Assembly: GCA_013388425.1 (NCBI GenBank)
Contig: JACADV010000035.1
Coordinates: forward strand, 1 to 64,000
Direction: 5' to 3'
DNA: 64,000 nucleotides
DNA from: Thermoanaerobaculaceae bacterium
Lineage (GTDB): Bacteria; Acidobacteriota; Thermoanaerobaculia; Thermoanaerobaculales; Thermoanaerobaculaceae
In this document: piece after piece, positions 40,008-49,565 of the stretch
Position numbering within the stretch: position 1 is the first letter of the stretch
Layout of the letters: each line of letters starts with the position of its first letter
The notes under the pieces: generated by a model
The model's input: the letters and a program-made list of their open reading frames with translations, nothing else
What the model was told of the DNA's origin: nothing
Databases searched by the model: none
Position numbers and translations under genes: made by a program

Positions 40008-40273
40008 TCCTCCTCTCCAAACCGCTGGGCGATGAGGGCCTCCAGGGCGTCGAGGGCCTCTTGCTCGTCCTGGCCTCTGGCGCAGATGGTGAGGCGGGTG
40101 CCGCAGGGCGCAGCCAGGAGCAGCAAACCGAGGATGGACTTGCCGTTCACCTCCTCGTGGTCGTTGCGCACCAACACCTCGGAAGAAAAGCGCGAGGCCA
40201 CGTGCACGAACTTGGCCGCGGCGCGGGCGTGCAACCCCAGGCGGTTGACGAGCTCAACTGTGCGACGCACCAT
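40004..40273 (-). CDS. ptsH: phosphocarrier protein HPr
   Basis: An 89-residue HPr. The phosphorylated histidine is in RLGLHARAAAKFV (His15) and the regulatory serine in NGKSILGLLLLAA (Ser46), which is the target of HPr kinase, also encoded here at 41.6-42.6 kb. Both sites being intact indicates that a PEP-dependent relay and an ATP-dependent Ser switch operate together. It overlaps the EIIA(Man) gene by 20 bases and ptsI by four. Confidence 0.92.
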   Translation of the reverse strand: MVRRTVELVNRLGLHARAAAKFVHVASRFSSEVLVRNDHEEVNGKSILGLLLLAAPCGTRLTICARGQDEQEALDALEALIAQRFGEEE

Positions 40274-40697
40274 CGGGGTTGCTCGCGGGGCGACGCGCTA
40301 GGATCTCGCTGACCACGTAAATGCTCTTCTGCCCCTTCTCGGCCACGGCCCTGGCTAGCTGGCGCAGATCCTGGCCCTCCTGGCGACGGGTCGAGGCCAG
40401 CTTGATGAGCATGGGCAGGTTCACGCCGGTGACCACCTCCGACCGCGCCGGGTCTAAAAACCCCAGCGACAGGTTGGTGGGGGTGCCGCCAAACATGTCG
40501 GTGAGGACGATCACTCCCTGGCCGGTGTCGAGCTCCTTGATGGCCCTGCCAATCTCCCGTCGCGCCGCATCCGGGTCGATGTTCCACTCCAACGTGATGG
40601 CGCGGGCCTGCTCGGCCAGAGCCGGTTCGATGGTTCGGGCTGCGGCGAGGAGTTCCGTGGCCAGACGGCCGTGCGAGATCACCAGGATTCCCGTCAT
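40254..40697 (-). CDS. PTS EIIA component, mannose family
   Basis: A 147-residue EIIA(Man)-type protein; the phosphorylated histidine is near residue 9 (ILVISHGRLATELL) and VLTDMFGGTPTN is the family signature. No EIIB, EIIC or EIID is present, so it likely receives phosphate from HPr for signalling instead of sugar uptake. ATG six bases downstream of an AATAAT box. Confidence 0.88.
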   Translation of the reverse strand: MTGILVISHGRLATELLAAARTIEPALAEQARAITLEWNIDPDAARREIGRAIKELDTGQGVIVLTDMFGGTPTNLSLGFLDPARSEVVTGVNLPMLIKLASTRRQEGQDLRQLARAVAEKGQKSIYVVSEILARRPASNPDGASHS

Positions 40698-40703
40698 GCG
40701 CGG

Positions 40704-40732
40704 ATTATTCCAGGGCAACGCACCCCTCGCAA
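40704..40732 (-). promoter_or_regulatory. internal promoter before EIIA(Man) gene, leaderless spacing
   Basis: On the minus strand TTGCGA (40727-40732), 17 bases, AATAAT (40704-40709), then six bases to the ATG. It lies in the 51-base gap after rapZ and would separately drive EIIA-HPr-EI. Confidence 0.45.
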
Positions 40733-40748
40733 GGGAGGGCAGGATCCC

Positions 40749-41615
40749 TCACGGTTCGCGATCCCGATCGCGGTGCTCCACCGAGGCCACCCAGCCGGTG
40801 TGCTGCAGGTGCCTGCCCAGGCGATCCGCCAGGTACACGGAACGGTGCCGCCCGCCCGTGCAACCAAAGGCAATGACCACCAGGCTCTTCTGCTCGCGGC
40901 GGTAGGCTGGAAGGAGGGTGTCGCAGAGGTTCCTGAACAGCTCGAAGGCGGTGTTTACCTCCTCGTGGGCGTCCAACCAGCTACTCACCGCCGGATGGTC
41001 GCCGGGGAGGGGTTGCAACTCGGCCACAAAGTGCGGGTTGGGCAGGAAGCGGACGTCGAACACCAGGTTGGCGTCGGCGGGGACCCCGTAGCGAAAGCCA
41101 AAGCTCACGCACCGCACCACCATGGGCAGGGCGTGTTCCGTGGATCCGAACCGCACCGCCACGGCGGCCCGCAAGTCGTGGGGGGAGAGGCCGGTGGTGT
41201 CCAGCACCTCGTCCGCCATGGCGCGCACGGCCGCCATGTCCTCCCGTTCGCGGTGCACCGCCTCGGTGAGCGGCAGGTGCCGATACGGGTGGGGGCGGCG
41301 AGTTTCCGAAAAGCGCCTGACGATGGCTGGCGTACTGGCTTCCACGAAAAGCACCCGCAACCCGGGGTGCCGCGCCTTGAGCCGCGCCAGCATCTCCGGG
41401 AACACCTGGGCAAACCCCTCGGCCCGCACGTCGCTCACCACCACCCAGGACGGGCCGGTCGTGGCAAAGACGTGGGCAAAGAGAGGTTCGATGAGCTCCA
41501 GGGGCAGGTTGTCCACGCACCGGTACCCCAGGTCTTCGAAACAGCGCGTGACCACGCTCTTGCCCGCCCCGGAAAGGCCGGTCACCACCAGGGCGCGGGG
41601 CACGGTACGGTTCAT
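40749..41615 (-). CDS. rapZ: RNase adapter protein RapZ
   Basis: A 288-residue nucleotide-binding protein. In E. coli RapZ senses glucosamine-6-phosphate and guides RNase E to the sRNA GlmZ; in other phyla its role is less clear. Walker A VTGLSGAGKS near residue 12, then LGYRCVDNLPLELI, and the C-terminal domain with SFGFRYGVPADANLVFDVRF and AFGCTGGRHRSVYLA. It overlaps hprK by four bases, as in many rpoN clusters. Confidence 0.93.
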   Translation of the reverse strand: MNRTVPRALVVTGLSGAGKSVVTRCFEDLGYRCVDNLPLELIEPLFAHVFATTGPSWVVVSDVRAEGFAQVFPEMLARLKARHPGLRVLFVEASTPAIVRRFSETRRPHPYRHLPLTEAVHREREDMAAVRAMADEVLDTTGLSPHDLRAAVAVRFGSTEHALPMVVRCVSFGFRYGVPADANLVFDVRFLPNPHFVAELQPLPGDHPAVSSWLDAHEEVNTAFELFRNLCDTLLPAYRREQKSLVVIAFGCTGGRHRSVYLADRLGRHLQHTGWVASVEHRDRDREP

Positions 41616-42556
41616 CGTTCGAGGAGGGCGCGGTCGTGGCGTTCCAAATACTCCCGCGCTTTGTCCAGGACCTTGCGCTGGGCCAGGAGGTGCTTGCGCG
41701 CCGCGCACTCCACCAGGAGGGCCAAGCTGCGGCCAGGAGCCACCGGTACCGTGAGGCGGGGGCGCTTCAGCCCCAGCAGCTCCTCGCTATCCTCCACCAG
41801 TCCTACCCGCTCCAGCCGCTCCGTGGTCTCGGGGACGAGCCTGATGACCATGTCGATGGGCTTGCTGTCGCGCACCACCACCACGCCAAAGAGTTGCTCG
41901 ATGGAGATGATCCCCAGGCCGCGTACCTCCATGAGCCCCCGCAGGCTTTCCGGCGCCTGCCCAACAAGCTCTTCGCCGCGCACGCGGAAGATCTCCACCA
42001 CGTCGTCGGCCACCAGTCGGTGCCCCCTGTGCACCAACTCCAGCGCGCACTCGCTCTTGCCGGAGCCGGAATCCCCCAGGATCAGCACCCCAATGGCAAA
42101 GATGTCCAACAGATCCCCGTGTCGCGTCTCCCGCGGGGCGAGCAGGTACTCCAGGGCCGTGGACAGGGCGCCAATCACCACGGAGGTGGATTCCGCACTC
42201 ACCAGGAGCGGCACGTTCTGCCGCTCGCAGCTGGCCACGAAGTGGGCCACCGCCGAGTCGATCCCCTTTGCCACCACGATGGCGGGGGGCTCGAGGGCCA
42301 CTAGGGCCGCCACCCGCTCGGCGACCACCGCCGGCGAGAGCGTCTCGAGGAACTCCGCCTCGCTCTGGCCGATCACCTGCACGCGCCCCGGCTTCACGTA
42401 GGCCAGGTAGCCGGCCAGCGCCAGTCCAGGCTTCTGCAGGCGCGGGTTGCCGATGCGCCGGCCCAGCCCCCCCTCCCCCGCCACCACCCGCAGGTTCAGG
42501 CCCGCCAGGCGCGGATCGGCGAGAAGTACGGCCACGGCCACATCGTTGGCGCTCAC
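41612..42556 (-). CDS. hprK: HPr kinase/phosphorylase
   Basis: A 314-residue bifunctional enzyme that phosphorylates HPr on Ser46 with ATP and removes the phosphate. The P-loop is LGDSGSGKSECALEL (~residue 150), followed by the HprK signature LVADDVVEI, and LMEVRGLGIISIEQLFG. The N-terminal domain is less conserved. The GTG at 42556 overlaps the ptsN stop and gives the normal length; the frame is open further upstream but without homology. Confidence 0.93.
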   Translation of the reverse strand: MSANDVAVAVLLADPRLAGLNLRVVAGEGGLGRRIGNPRLQKPGLALAGYLAYVKPGRVQVIGQSEAEFLETLSPAVVAERVAALVALEPPAIVVAKGIDSAVAHFVASCERQNVPLLVSAESTSVVIGALSTALEYLLAPRETRHGDLLDIFAIGVLILGDSGSGKSECALELVHRGHRLVADDVVEIFRVRGEELVGQAPESLRGLMEVRGLGIISIEQLFGVVVVRDSKPIDMVIRLVPETTERLERVGLVEDSEELLGLKRPRLTVPVAPGRSLALLVECAARKHLLAQRKVLDKAREYLERHDRALLER

Positions 42557-43011
42557 GAGGAGTTCCCCGGATCCAGGCGGGTGAGAGCAGCGAGGAGGTC
42601 TTCGCCACTTTCGGCCTGGCGGCACGCCTCACGCGCCTGGGGGTTGCGCAGGAGGCGGGCAATGCCAGCCAGCACCTGCAGGTGCGCCGCAGGTTGCTCC
42701 CGCGGCGACAGCACGAAGAAGAAGAGGCGGGCGCTCGCCTCGCCAAACGGCACCGGCGTCGCGGTGCGGGCAAACGCTGCAACGATACTCTTCAACCCCG
42801 GCACCTTGCAGTGCGGTATTGCGGCCTCCTCGTCCACCACCGTGGAGCCTAGGCGCTCGCGATCCAGGAGCAGCTCGGCCACCGTTTCCGGGTGGCGGAT
42901 CGTCCCCACACTCCCCAGCCGCTGGGTCACCTGGGACATGAGGTCGTCGCGGGAGACCACCTCGAGGTTCAAGAAGACGTGTTCCGGCTTGAGGAAGTTG
43001 GAGAGCCGCAC
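42553..43011 (-). CDS. ptsN: PTS EIIA component, nitrogen/fructose family
   Basis: A 152-residue EIIA(Ntr) protein. The active histidine is in EEAAIPHCKVPGL (~residue 67) and the helix around TVVDEEAAIPH is typical; SARLFFFVLSPREQ follows. In rpoN clusters EIIA(Ntr) is a regulatory end point of the phosphorelay (potassium, carbon, stress). Start GTG/ATG at the family N-terminus (MRLSNFLKPEHVFLNL). Confidence 0.9.
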   Translation of the reverse strand: MRLSNFLKPEHVFLNLEVVSRDDLMSQVTQRLGSVGTIRHPETVAELLLDRERLGSTVVDEEAAIPHCKVPGLKSIVAAFARTATPVPFGEASARLFFFVLSPREQPAAHLQVLAGIARLLRNPQAREACRQAESGEDLLAALTRLDPGNSS

Positions 43012-43038
43012 AGGGTTTGCCTCGGTGGCGCGGACGCC

Positions 43039-43578
43039 CTAGAACTCCGGCGTGACGAGGCCGTAGGTCCCGTCGCGGCGACGGTAGAGGACGTTGATGG
43101 TGTCCGAGGAGGCTTCGCGAAACACGATGAAGTCCTCCTTGGTGCCCTCCAACTGCAGGGAGGCTTCGTCCACGGTCATGGGCAGCACCGGCACGTGGCG
43201 CGTTTCCACCACCTGCGGTGTGCCAGCGCGCAGGGAGGTAGCCTCCACCACCGCCACCTGCCAGGCGGGCTCCTTGCTCCGCGTCGACCGCTTCCTGCCA
43301 ATGAGCTTCTGCTTCAAGCGGCGCGCCTGTTGCTCCAGCTTGCCCACCACTTCCTGCAGCGAGGTGGACCAGTCGCTGGTCTCGGCCGATGCGGCAATCT
43401 CGAAGTCCTTTCCCCTAACGTGGGCTTCCACCAACACCCGGTGCTTCTCCTGGGCCACCGTCAGGCGCGCTTCGTGCACCGAGTTGAAATACTTGGAGAG
43501 CCGCGCCATCTTCTTGCGGGCAAGGTTGCGCTGCTCGTCGGTAATCTCCACGTTGCGGCCGATGAACTCTAGCTCCAT
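43039..43578 (-). CDS. hpf: ribosome hibernation-promoting factor, long form
   Basis: A 179-residue HPF. It binds the 30S decoding site and makes inactive 100S ribosome dimers in stationary cells. Residues 1-100 form the HPF/RaiA fold (FIGRNVEITDEQRNLARKKM, VHEARLTVAQEKHRVLVEAH); residues ~125-179 are the C-terminal dimerisation domain (VPVLPMTVDEASLQLEG, FIVFREASSDTINVLYRRRDG). Having both makes it the long type, which dimerises ribosomes without RMF. ATG with GGAGGGAGGA ribosome site. Confidence 0.92.
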   Translation of the reverse strand: MELEFIGRNVEITDEQRNLARKKMARLSKYFNSVHEARLTVAQEKHRVLVEAHVRGKDFEIAASAETSDWSTSLQEVVGKLEQQARRLKQKLIGRKRSTRSKEPAWQVAVVEATSLRAGTPQVVETRHVPVLPMTVDEASLQLEGTKEDFIVFREASSDTINVLYRRRDGTYGLVTPEF

Positions 43579-43620
43579 CGCTCTCCTCCCTCCGGCGGGC
43601 CACCGCACCGCTCCGCCCAT

Positions 43621-43649
43621 ATTGTACGTGGCTCGCGGCGGTCCGTCAC
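43621..43649 (-). promoter_or_regulatory. candidate promoter of hpf
   Basis: On the minus strand GTGACG (43644-43649), 17 bases, TACAAT (43621-43626). The predicted start is ~35 bases before the ATG, so this one leaves room for a ribosome site. Confidence 0.45.
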
Positions 43650-45127
43650 TTGAGCAGGCGACCGCGCTGTTCGGATGAAGGGATCCCTAGCTCTTCCCTG
43701 TACTTGGCCACGGTCCTGCGGGCAATCCTGATCCCCTGCCGGTTGAGCTGCCGCGCCACCCGGGCGTCGGAGAGGGGGTGCTCGGGATCCTCCGTCTGGA
43801 TGAGTTCGCGGATCCGCTCCTTGACCGCCACCGAGGAGATGTCCCCCTCCAGGGCGTGCGAGATCGAGGAGTGGAAGAAGAACTTCAACGGGTACACACC
43901 CCGCGGTGTGGCGATGAACTTGTTGGCCACCACGCGGCTGACGGTGGACTCGTGAATCCCTACGTCGTCGGCAATGTCGCGCAGCACCAGCGGCCGCAGC
44001 CCCGCCACCCCCACCTCGAAGAACTGCTGCTGCCGCCGCACCAGCGCCTCGGCCACCTTGAGGATGGTGCTCTGCCGTTGCTCCACCGAGCGCAGGAACC
44101 ACAGCGCCGCGCGCATGCGCTCGCGCAGGTACGAGGCTGTGGGCCCGTCCACCGAACGCTCCTGCAGCAGCTTCACGTAGCGCGGCGACAGGCGCAGGCG
44201 CGGCAAACCGTCGTCGTTGAGGATAACCCGCCACTCCCCGTCCACCTTGCGCACCTCCAGGTCGGGGACCACGGTGGTGGTGTCCATGGGCCCCAGCTGG
44301 TTGCCAGGCCGCGGGTCGAGCCGGCGGATGAGATCCAGCACGGCGCGCAGCTCGTCGCTCGTGATGTCGAACCGCTTGAGGAGGCGGGGCCACCGCTGGT
44401 GGAGCAGATCGTCGAACCCCTCCTTGACGATCCGCTTCGCGAGGTCGAGAAGCTGCGGCGAGTCGGCGGTGGGGATGCGCTCCAGTTGCAGGGTGAAGCA
44501 CTCTTGGAGCGAGCGCGCCGCGATCCCCGGTGGATCCAGCGCCTGCACGGTAGCCAGGGCCGCGCCCACCTCCTCCGCCGAAACGCCGAGCTGCTCGGCG
44601 AGCTCCGCCTCCCCGGTCCGCAGGTAGCCGTCGGAATCCAGGTTGCCAACGATGAACTCGCACACGCGCCGCCGCTGCTCGTCCAGCTCCAGCAGTCCCA
44701 GCTGGGCGGTCAGCGCTGCAAACAGGCTCTGCTCCGGGGCTGGCGTGTTGGCCAGCGGGGCCTCCTCCTCGTCCTCCCAGGTGGCGGCCACGCTGGGCGA
44801 GTCCTGGAGGTAGTTGGCAAACAGGGCCTCCAGCTCCATCTCCCGGTACGATTCCGGCGCCGGTTCCCCCTCCTCCACCGCGCCGACCCCCTCGCTCCCC
44901 ACCTCTCCGTCCGCCCCCTTCCCCTCGCCCGTTTGCGCGGCTACCAGCTCCTGCTCCGCCGATTGCTCCTCCACCAGTTCCAGCAGGGGGTTGGTCTGCA
45001 CCTCCTGGGTCAGGGCCTGCTCCAGCTCCAGCCGCGACACCTGCAGCAGCTTGATGGCCTGCTGCAGCGTTGGCGTCATCACCAGCTTCTGGGCGAGACG
45101 CAGCTGGAGTCGTTGTTCGAGGCCCAT
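43646..45127 (-). CDS. rpoN: RNA polymerase sigma-54 factor
   Basis: A 493-residue sigma-54. Region I at the N-terminus is Gln/Leu-rich (LVMTPTLQQAIKLLQVSRLEL), region II is acidic, the core-binding domain lies at ~120-330 (GYLRTGEAELAEQLGVS, LDPPGIAARSLQECF), and the C-terminal DNA-binding domain has an HTH (IHESTVSRVVANKF) and the RpoN box in full form RRTVAKYREELGIPSS. Start is ATG at 45127, four bases after lptB. No enhancer-binding protein gene is present in the window. Confidence 0.95.
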   Translation of the reverse strand: MGLEQRLQLRLAQKLVMTPTLQQAIKLLQVSRLELEQALTQEVQTNPLLELVEEQSAEQELVAAQTGEGKGADGEVGSEGVGAVEEGEPAPESYREMELEALFANYLQDSPSVAATWEDEEEAPLANTPAPEQSLFAALTAQLGLLELDEQRRRVCEFIVGNLDSDGYLRTGEAELAEQLGVSAEEVGAALATVQALDPPGIAARSLQECFTLQLERIPTADSPQLLDLAKRIVKEGFDDLLHQRWPRLLKRFDITSDELRAVLDLIRRLDPRPGNQLGPMDTTTVVPDLEVRKVDGEWRVILNDDGLPRLRLSPRYVKLLQERSVDGPTASYLRERMRAALWFLRSVEQRQSTILKVAEALVRRQQQFFEVGVAGLRPLVLRDIADDVGIHESTVSRVVANKFIATPRGVYPLKFFFHSSISHALEGDISSVAVKERIRELIQTEDPEHPLSDARVARQLNRQGIRIARRTVAKYREELGIPSSEQRGRLLK

Positions 45128-45131
45128 GGCG

Positions 45132-45866
45132 CTAGAGCTGAAACTCCTCTCCCAGATAAACTTCGCGAACCAGCGGGTCGGCTGCCAGAGTTGCCGGGCC
45201 CCCGCTTGCAAAAACCTTGCCGTCTTTGATGATAGAGGCCCGGTCGGTGATTTTCAAGGTGTCGCGCACGTTGTGGTCGGTGATGAGGATCCCCAACCCA
45301 CGGTGCTTGAGGTGCTTGATGAGCCGCTGCAGCTCCAGCACCGTGATCGGGTCGATGCCGGCGAACGGCTCGTCCAGGAGCAGAAAGCGGGGCTCCGTGA
45401 CCAGGGCCCGAGCGATCTCCACCCGCCGGCGCTCGCCCCCCGACAGGGTGTCGGCGCGCTGGCGGCGTAGGTGGTCCAGCCCGAAGTCCAGGAGTAACCG
45501 CTCCGTACGGGCGTGCGCCTCGCCCCACGGTACACGCAAGAGCTCCAGCACGCCCAGGAGGTTCTCCTCCACCGACAGGCGGCGGAATACCGAGGCTTCC
45601 TGGGGCAGGTAGGAAACTCCCATGCGCGCCCGCTGGTACATGGGCAGACCGGTCACCTCCCGGCCACCGATGAACACCCCCCCCTCGTCGGGGCGGACAA
45701 GCCCCACGAGCATGTAGAAGGTGGTGGTTTTCCCGGCCCCGTTGGGCCCCAAAAGCCCCACGATTTCTCCGGGGTGCAGATCCAAAGAGATCCCGTCCAC
45801 CACCGGGCGTCGGCGGTAGCGTTTCACCAGTTCCCGGGCCTCGAGACGCAGGGCTGCGCTGGCTAT
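45132..45866 (-). CDS. lptB: LPS export ATPase LptB
   Basis: About 244 residues. LptB drives LPS extraction with LptF/G. Walker [18 protein letters not shown]-loop [13 protein letters not shown], signature [15 protein letters not shown], Walker [15 protein letters not shown]-loop [12 protein letters not shown]. The start is odd: no ATG, GTG or TTG lies near the family N-terminus ([12 protein letters not shown]). Candidates are an ATA at 45866, preceded by GAGGAGGAGG and overlapping the upstream stop as ATAG, a CTG at 45851, or a GTG at 45998 that would add 44 unrelated residues inside the lptCA gene. Confidence 0.92.
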   Translation of the reverse strand: MASAALRLEARELVKRYRRRPVVDGISLDLHPGEIVGLLGPNGAGKTTTFYMLVGLVRPDEGGVFIGGREVTGLPMYQRARMGVSYLPQEASVFRRLSVEENLLGVLELLRVPWGEAHARTERLLLDFGLDHLRRQRADTLSGGERRRVEIARALVTEPRFLLLDEPFAGIDPITVLELQRLIKHLKHRGLGILITDHNVRDTLKITDRASIIKDGKVFASGGPATLAADPLVREVYLGEEFQL

Positions 45867-47845
45867 GGCCTCCTCCTCTGGGGCGCCGGCGTCTGCACGA
45901 CCGGTAGCTCGCGCCCGCCACCGGGGGCATGGTAGAGCGCTTCGGTGGGATTGTCTTCCTCGCCCACCACCACGAACGTCCCGGTTGCGCGGTACCACCG
46001 GAAGTGGCTAGCCTTGAGCTGGTTGCCAGCAGACTCGCGGACTAGCACCGGCATCCCCCAAATGTCGAGCACGTCCGCCGCCGGATCGAACTCCGCCCGC
46101 TGCCCCTCCACCGCCCGGCCGGTGGCGGTGTCCACGATCCGCACGCCACCCGACAGTACCGCGTGGGTGATGGTGCCGGCCCCGTCCATGCGCGCCACCA
46201 GCCGCTGGCAGTCGATGGTGGCTTGCGGGTTTACCAGCTGGACGTCGCCCTCGTAGCTCACTTCGCCCGCCGGCTGCTCGTAGGTGACGGCGCGGGCCCG
46301 CACCGTGGCCTCCTCCACCCCTTCGCTCCCGCGGTCGAAGGTGGCCACGGTAATGACCTGCCCCGAACCCCGCAGCGCCCCGTTGCGCCGCCGGTACTCC
46401 AGCCGTTCGGCCCGGATTAGCCGCTCCCCCTGCCAGAGGCGAGCGTCCCCCTCCAGGATAATGGGGTCCTCCCCCTGGCGCGCCGTGCTCACCCGGTCGC
46501 TGGCAAAGTTGACGGGGGGGGCTTTGGGATCCGCTGGGGAGCTGCGCTCCACCCGCCCCACCACGCGACCGCGCGCCACGATGCTGCCGTCCCGCCCCCC
46601 CTCCACTGCATCGCAGGTGGCGGTAAACGCGGCGCCCCCCAGGCGAACCCGCGACTTTCCACCCCCAAGCGTGTAACTGTCCGTCTGCCGCGCGTACTGG
46701 AAGGTGTCACCCTCGGCCCAGTTGCTGCCGTCCGCCAGGCGCACCTCGTCCGAGGCGATGGCGCCTGCCGGCCGCCCGTCCACCAGCTCCACCCGCAGGT
46801 CGTGGGCCTCCACGCGGCGAGCCAAGGGGCCAGCCCCCGCTTGGCTCAGACACGCGAGCCCCTGCCCCTCCACCCAGCTCGCCCCCCGCTTTTCCACCTC
46901 GCCGGTGAGCCGGTAGGCGGCTAGCTCCCAGAGCGTGCCTACCGCGTCCTGCCAGTGCAGGCTCGCCCAACCGGAGGGAGCTGCCTCGGCCACGAACCGC
47001 AGGCGCTCAGGACCCAGTCCCGAAAGCTCCACCCGACCGGAGGAGAAGGAAAGCTCCGTACCGTCTCCCAGGCGACCGGCCACGCTCACCGGTTCCTCCA
47101 GCAGCAGGCGGCGCACCTCCCCCTCCGGTGCGGCCAAGAGCAGCGAGGCCCGCGGGGCTCGGGCCAGGAGATCGCCCCAGAGCAGGTCGAGCCCCTGGGG
47201 TAGCTCCAGCGTGGCGCGTCGGCGGTCGTAGTGGGCGGTGGGCGCCAGCAGCACGGTTGGTGCCTCCCCGCGTCGGAACACCACCGAGACCCCGCCATCC
47301 AAGGTGATGGTGTTGTCCGCCAGAGAACCCCTGGCCACGCTCGCAGTGCCGCCCCAGCCCCGACCGGCAAAGGCAACCTGCCCGGTGCTCTCGAAGAGGC
47401 GGGCCGCCCCCTTGAGGACGAAACCGTTGGCCCGGGCAGCAATGCCGCCACCCAGGGAGAGCTGGGCGTTGCCCAGGGCTTCGGCCTCGCGCCGGGAAGG
47501 GTAGAGCCGGGCAGTTTCTGCCACCATGCCGTAGGCCACCTCCCCCCGGTCGTACAGTGTCACCTCCACGTCGTGCAGTTCCAGGCGCCCGGAGGCGAAC
47601 TCGAAGGTCTCGCGGGCAGCGATACGAAAGTTGGGTTCGATCCCCACCGTATCGCTGTAGACGAACCCCTTATGCACGCGGAGGGCGGGCTCCTGGCCCT
47701 GGGCGGCGTCGGAGCCCACCTCCGGGAGGGGTTGCGGGGTAGGTCGCCGCCACTGCCGGATGGCAAAACTTACCACCAGCACGCCGAGCCACAGCACGAG
47801 GAGGGACGCCGAGGCGCGGCGAATCACATCCGGCGTGCGCGTCAC
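45863..47845 (-). CDS. fused LptC-LptA/OstA-like LPS transport protein
   Basis: A 660-residue protein, far longer than LptC (~190) or LptA (~180). One N-terminal membrane anchor ([20 protein letters not shown]), an LptC-like region (~55-220: [40 protein letters not shown]), a middle region of similar beta repeats, and an LptA/OstA-like C-terminal part (~470-600: [38 protein letters not shown]). It probably forms a long periplasmic beta-jellyroll bridge. Position between accA and lptB supports the role. GTG overlaps the accA stop. Confidence 0.85.
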   Translation of the reverse strand: MTRTPDVIRRASASLLVLWLGVLVVSFAIRQWRRPTPQPLPEVGSDAAQGQEPALRVHKGFVYSDTVGIEPNFRIAARETFEFASGRLELHDVEVTLYDRGEVAYGMVAETARLYPSRREAEALGNAQLSLGGGIAARANGFVLKGAARLFESTGQVAFAGRGWGGTASVARGSLADNTITLDGGVSVVFRRGEAPTVLLAPTAHYDRRRATLELPQGLDLLWGDLLARAPRASLLLAAPEGEVRRLLLEEPVSVAGRLGDGTELSFSSGRVELSGLGPERLRFVAEAAPSGWASLHWQDAVGTLWELAAYRLTGEVEKRGASWVEGQGLACLSQAGAGPLARRVEAHDLRVELVDGRPAGAIASDEVRLADGSNWAEGDTFQYARQTDSYTLGGGKSRVRLGGAAFTATCDAVEGGRDGSIVARGRVVGRVERSSPADPKAPPVNFASDRVSTARQGEDPIILEGDARLWQGERLIRAERLEYRRRNGALRGSGQVITVATFDRGSEGVEEATVRARAVTYEQPAGEVSYEGDVQLVNPQATIDCQRLVARMDGAGTITHAVLSGGVRIVDTATGRAVEGQRAEFDPAADVLDIWGMPVLVRESAGNQLKASHFRWYRATGTFVVVGEEDNPTEALYHAPGGGRELPVVQTPAPQRRRP

Positions 47846-48792
47846 CGTTCGACGAACTGCCCCATGGCGCGGAACTTGGCGTAGCGCCGGGCCGGCAACT
47901 CGGTGCGTCGCCACCGCCGCAGCTCTCCCAGCGCCCGCCGCAACGCCGAGCCCACGCTGCGAATGGCCAGGGCGGGGTCCATGTGGGCGCCCCCCAGCGG
48001 TTCGGGGACGATCTCGTCGATGACCCCCAGCTTGAGCAGATCGCGGGCGGTGAGCCGCAGCGCCGAAGCAGCACGCTGCACCTCGGACTGGTCCTTCCAG
48101 AGGATGGCGGCGCACCCCTCGGGGGAGATCACCGAGTACACCGCGTGTTCGAGCATAAGGATGCGGTCCCCCACGCCAATCGCGAGAGCGCCCCCCGACC
48201 CCCCCTCGCCGGTCACGCACACCACGATGGGCGTGGTGAGGGCTGCCATTTCCCGCAGGTTGCGGGCAATGGCTTCCGCCTGCCCCCGCTCCTCTGCGTC
48301 CAGACCGGGGTAGGCTCCCGGCGTATCGACAAAGGAAATTACGGGCCGTCGGAACTTTTCCGCCAGCTTCATGACGCGCAGGGCCTTGCGGTACCCGTCG
48401 GGGCGCGGCTGGCCAAAGTTCCGGTACAGGCGGTCCCGGGTATCCCGCCCCTTCTGGTGCCCCACGATGGCCACCGCTTCCCCGTCGAAGCTCGCGAAGC
48501 CAGCTACGATGGCCGGGTCGTCGGAAAAGGCCCGGTCTCCGTGCAGCTCCACCCAGTCGGTGAACAGGCCCCGCACGTAGTCCAGGGTGTGGGGGCGGTC
48601 CGCGTGCCGGGCGAGCAGGCACTGCTGCCACGGGGTCAGGGTGGCGGTGACCCGCTTCGCCTCCTCCTCCAACTCCATCCGCACCTGCACTAGCTCCGCT
48701 CGCCCTTCCGGGCCGTTGCGCTCCAGCTCGGCGAGCCGCTGCCGCAGCTCCTCCAGGCGTGCTAAGAACGGTGGCGCCGGCACCCCTGCCAT
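47842..48792 (-). CDS. accA: acetyl-CoA carboxylase carboxyltransferase subunit alpha
   Basis: A 316-residue protein that, with AccD, moves carboxyl from carboxybiotin to acetyl-CoA, the first step of fatty acid synthesis. Family markers: [58 protein letters not shown] (oxyanion region), [16 protein letters not shown]. Length is normal. ATG eight bases from a TAGAGT box. The gene is often near dnaE; here it leads the lpt-rpoN series. Confidence 0.94.
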   Translation of the reverse strand: MAGVPAPPFLARLEELRQRLAELERNGPEGRAELVQVRMELEEEAKRVTATLTPWQQCLLARHADRPHTLDYVRGLFTDWVELHGDRAFSDDPAIVAGFASFDGEAVAIVGHQKGRDTRDRLYRNFGQPRPDGYRKALRVMKLAEKFRRPVISFVDTPGAYPGLDAEERGQAEAIARNLREMAALTTPIVVCVTGEGGSGGALAIGVGDRILMLEHAVYSVISPEGCAAILWKDQSEVQRAASALRLTARDLLKLGVIDEIVPEPLGGAHMDPALAIRSVGSALRRALGELRRWRRTELPARRYAKFRAMGQFVER

Positions 48793-48800
48793 GAACCTGG

Positions 48801-48829
48801 ACTCTAGTGGGGTTCGCCGCTTTTGACAA
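48801..48829 (-). promoter_or_regulatory. promoter of accA, leaderless spacing
   Basis: On the minus strand TTGTCA (48824-48829, five of six consensus bases), 17 bases, TAGAGT (48801-48806), then eight bases to the ATG. It lies in the end of mtgA. Confidence 0.55.
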
Positions 48830-49559
48830 GTCGGCCAGCGCCCTTGGCGGCGAGAAGCTCCCACAGCCAAGCCACTCGCGTCATGCGGCCAGCGATGATC
48901 TCCTCTCGTGCCCGCCAGCGCGGCGAGCGGGTGGCCGGGTTGTCCACCGCCGGCGAAGGGATGGCGGCGGCCAGTCCCGCTGCCCGGGTGGCGTCGAGTT
49001 GGTGCGCGCCACAGCCGTAGTAACGGCGTGCCGCCGCCTCGGCGCCGTACACGCCAGGGCCGAACTCCACCACGTTGAGGTAGAGCTCCAGCACCCGACG
49101 CTTGCCCAGCTCCCGGTCCAACCACCACGCCAGACGAGCTTCCCGCACCTTGCGTGCCAGGGTCCGGTCGTTGGAGAGGAAGAGGATGCGGGCCAGCTGC
49201 TGGCTCAAGGTGGAGGCGCCCCGCAGGCGCCGCCCTCCGAACCACTGCCGCACCGCCTCCCAGATGGCGCGAGGATCCACCCCCGAGTGCGAGAAGAACC
49301 CCAGGTCCTCCCCCACCACCACAGCCACCGCCAACTCGCGGGAGATCTCTTCCAGGGGCCGGTACGCATAGGCGATGCCGGGTCCCCCCGTCTGCGCCCA
49401 CACTCGCTCCTGCCGTTGCCAGGCGGCCCAGGGGTGCGGCGGCGGCCCTGTAGCCCAGTCCCCCGTAGCCAGGGGCGGGTGCCTCCACCACAAGATGGCA
49501 CCTGCGCTCCCCGCCAGGAGGAGCGCTGCCACCGACCAGAGGGGGTGGCGAAGGTTCAC
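48804..49559 (-). CDS. mtgA: monofunctional peptidoglycan glycosyltransferase
   Basis: A 251-residue GT51 enzyme without a transpeptidase domain; it polymerises lipid II glycan strands at the membrane. One N-terminal anchor ([19 protein letters not shown]). Catalytic glutamate in [17 protein letters not shown], then [19 protein letters not shown] (second active-site region) and [23 protein letters not shown] start six bases from TACAAT. It diverges from the GT83 gene by 27 bases. Confidence 0.92.
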   Translation of the reverse strand: MNLRHPLWSVAALLLAGSAGAILWWRHPPLATGDWATGPPPHPWAAWQRQERVWAQTGGPGIAYAYRPLEEISRELAVAVVVGEDLGFFSHSGVDPRAIWEAVRQWFGGRRLRGASTLSQQLARILFLSNDRTLARKVREARLAWWLDRELGKRRVLELYLNVVEFGPGVYGAEAAARRYYGCGAHQLDATRAAGLAAAIPSPAVDNPATRSPRWRAREEIIAGRMTRVAWLWELLAAKGAGRLVKSGEPH

Positions 49560-49565
49560 GCTAGC

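Noticed and set aside
45863-48829. A 988-codon minus-strand open frame
   Set aside because: The first ~330 codons overlap accA in another frame and show no homology; the real gene begins at the GTG at 47845.
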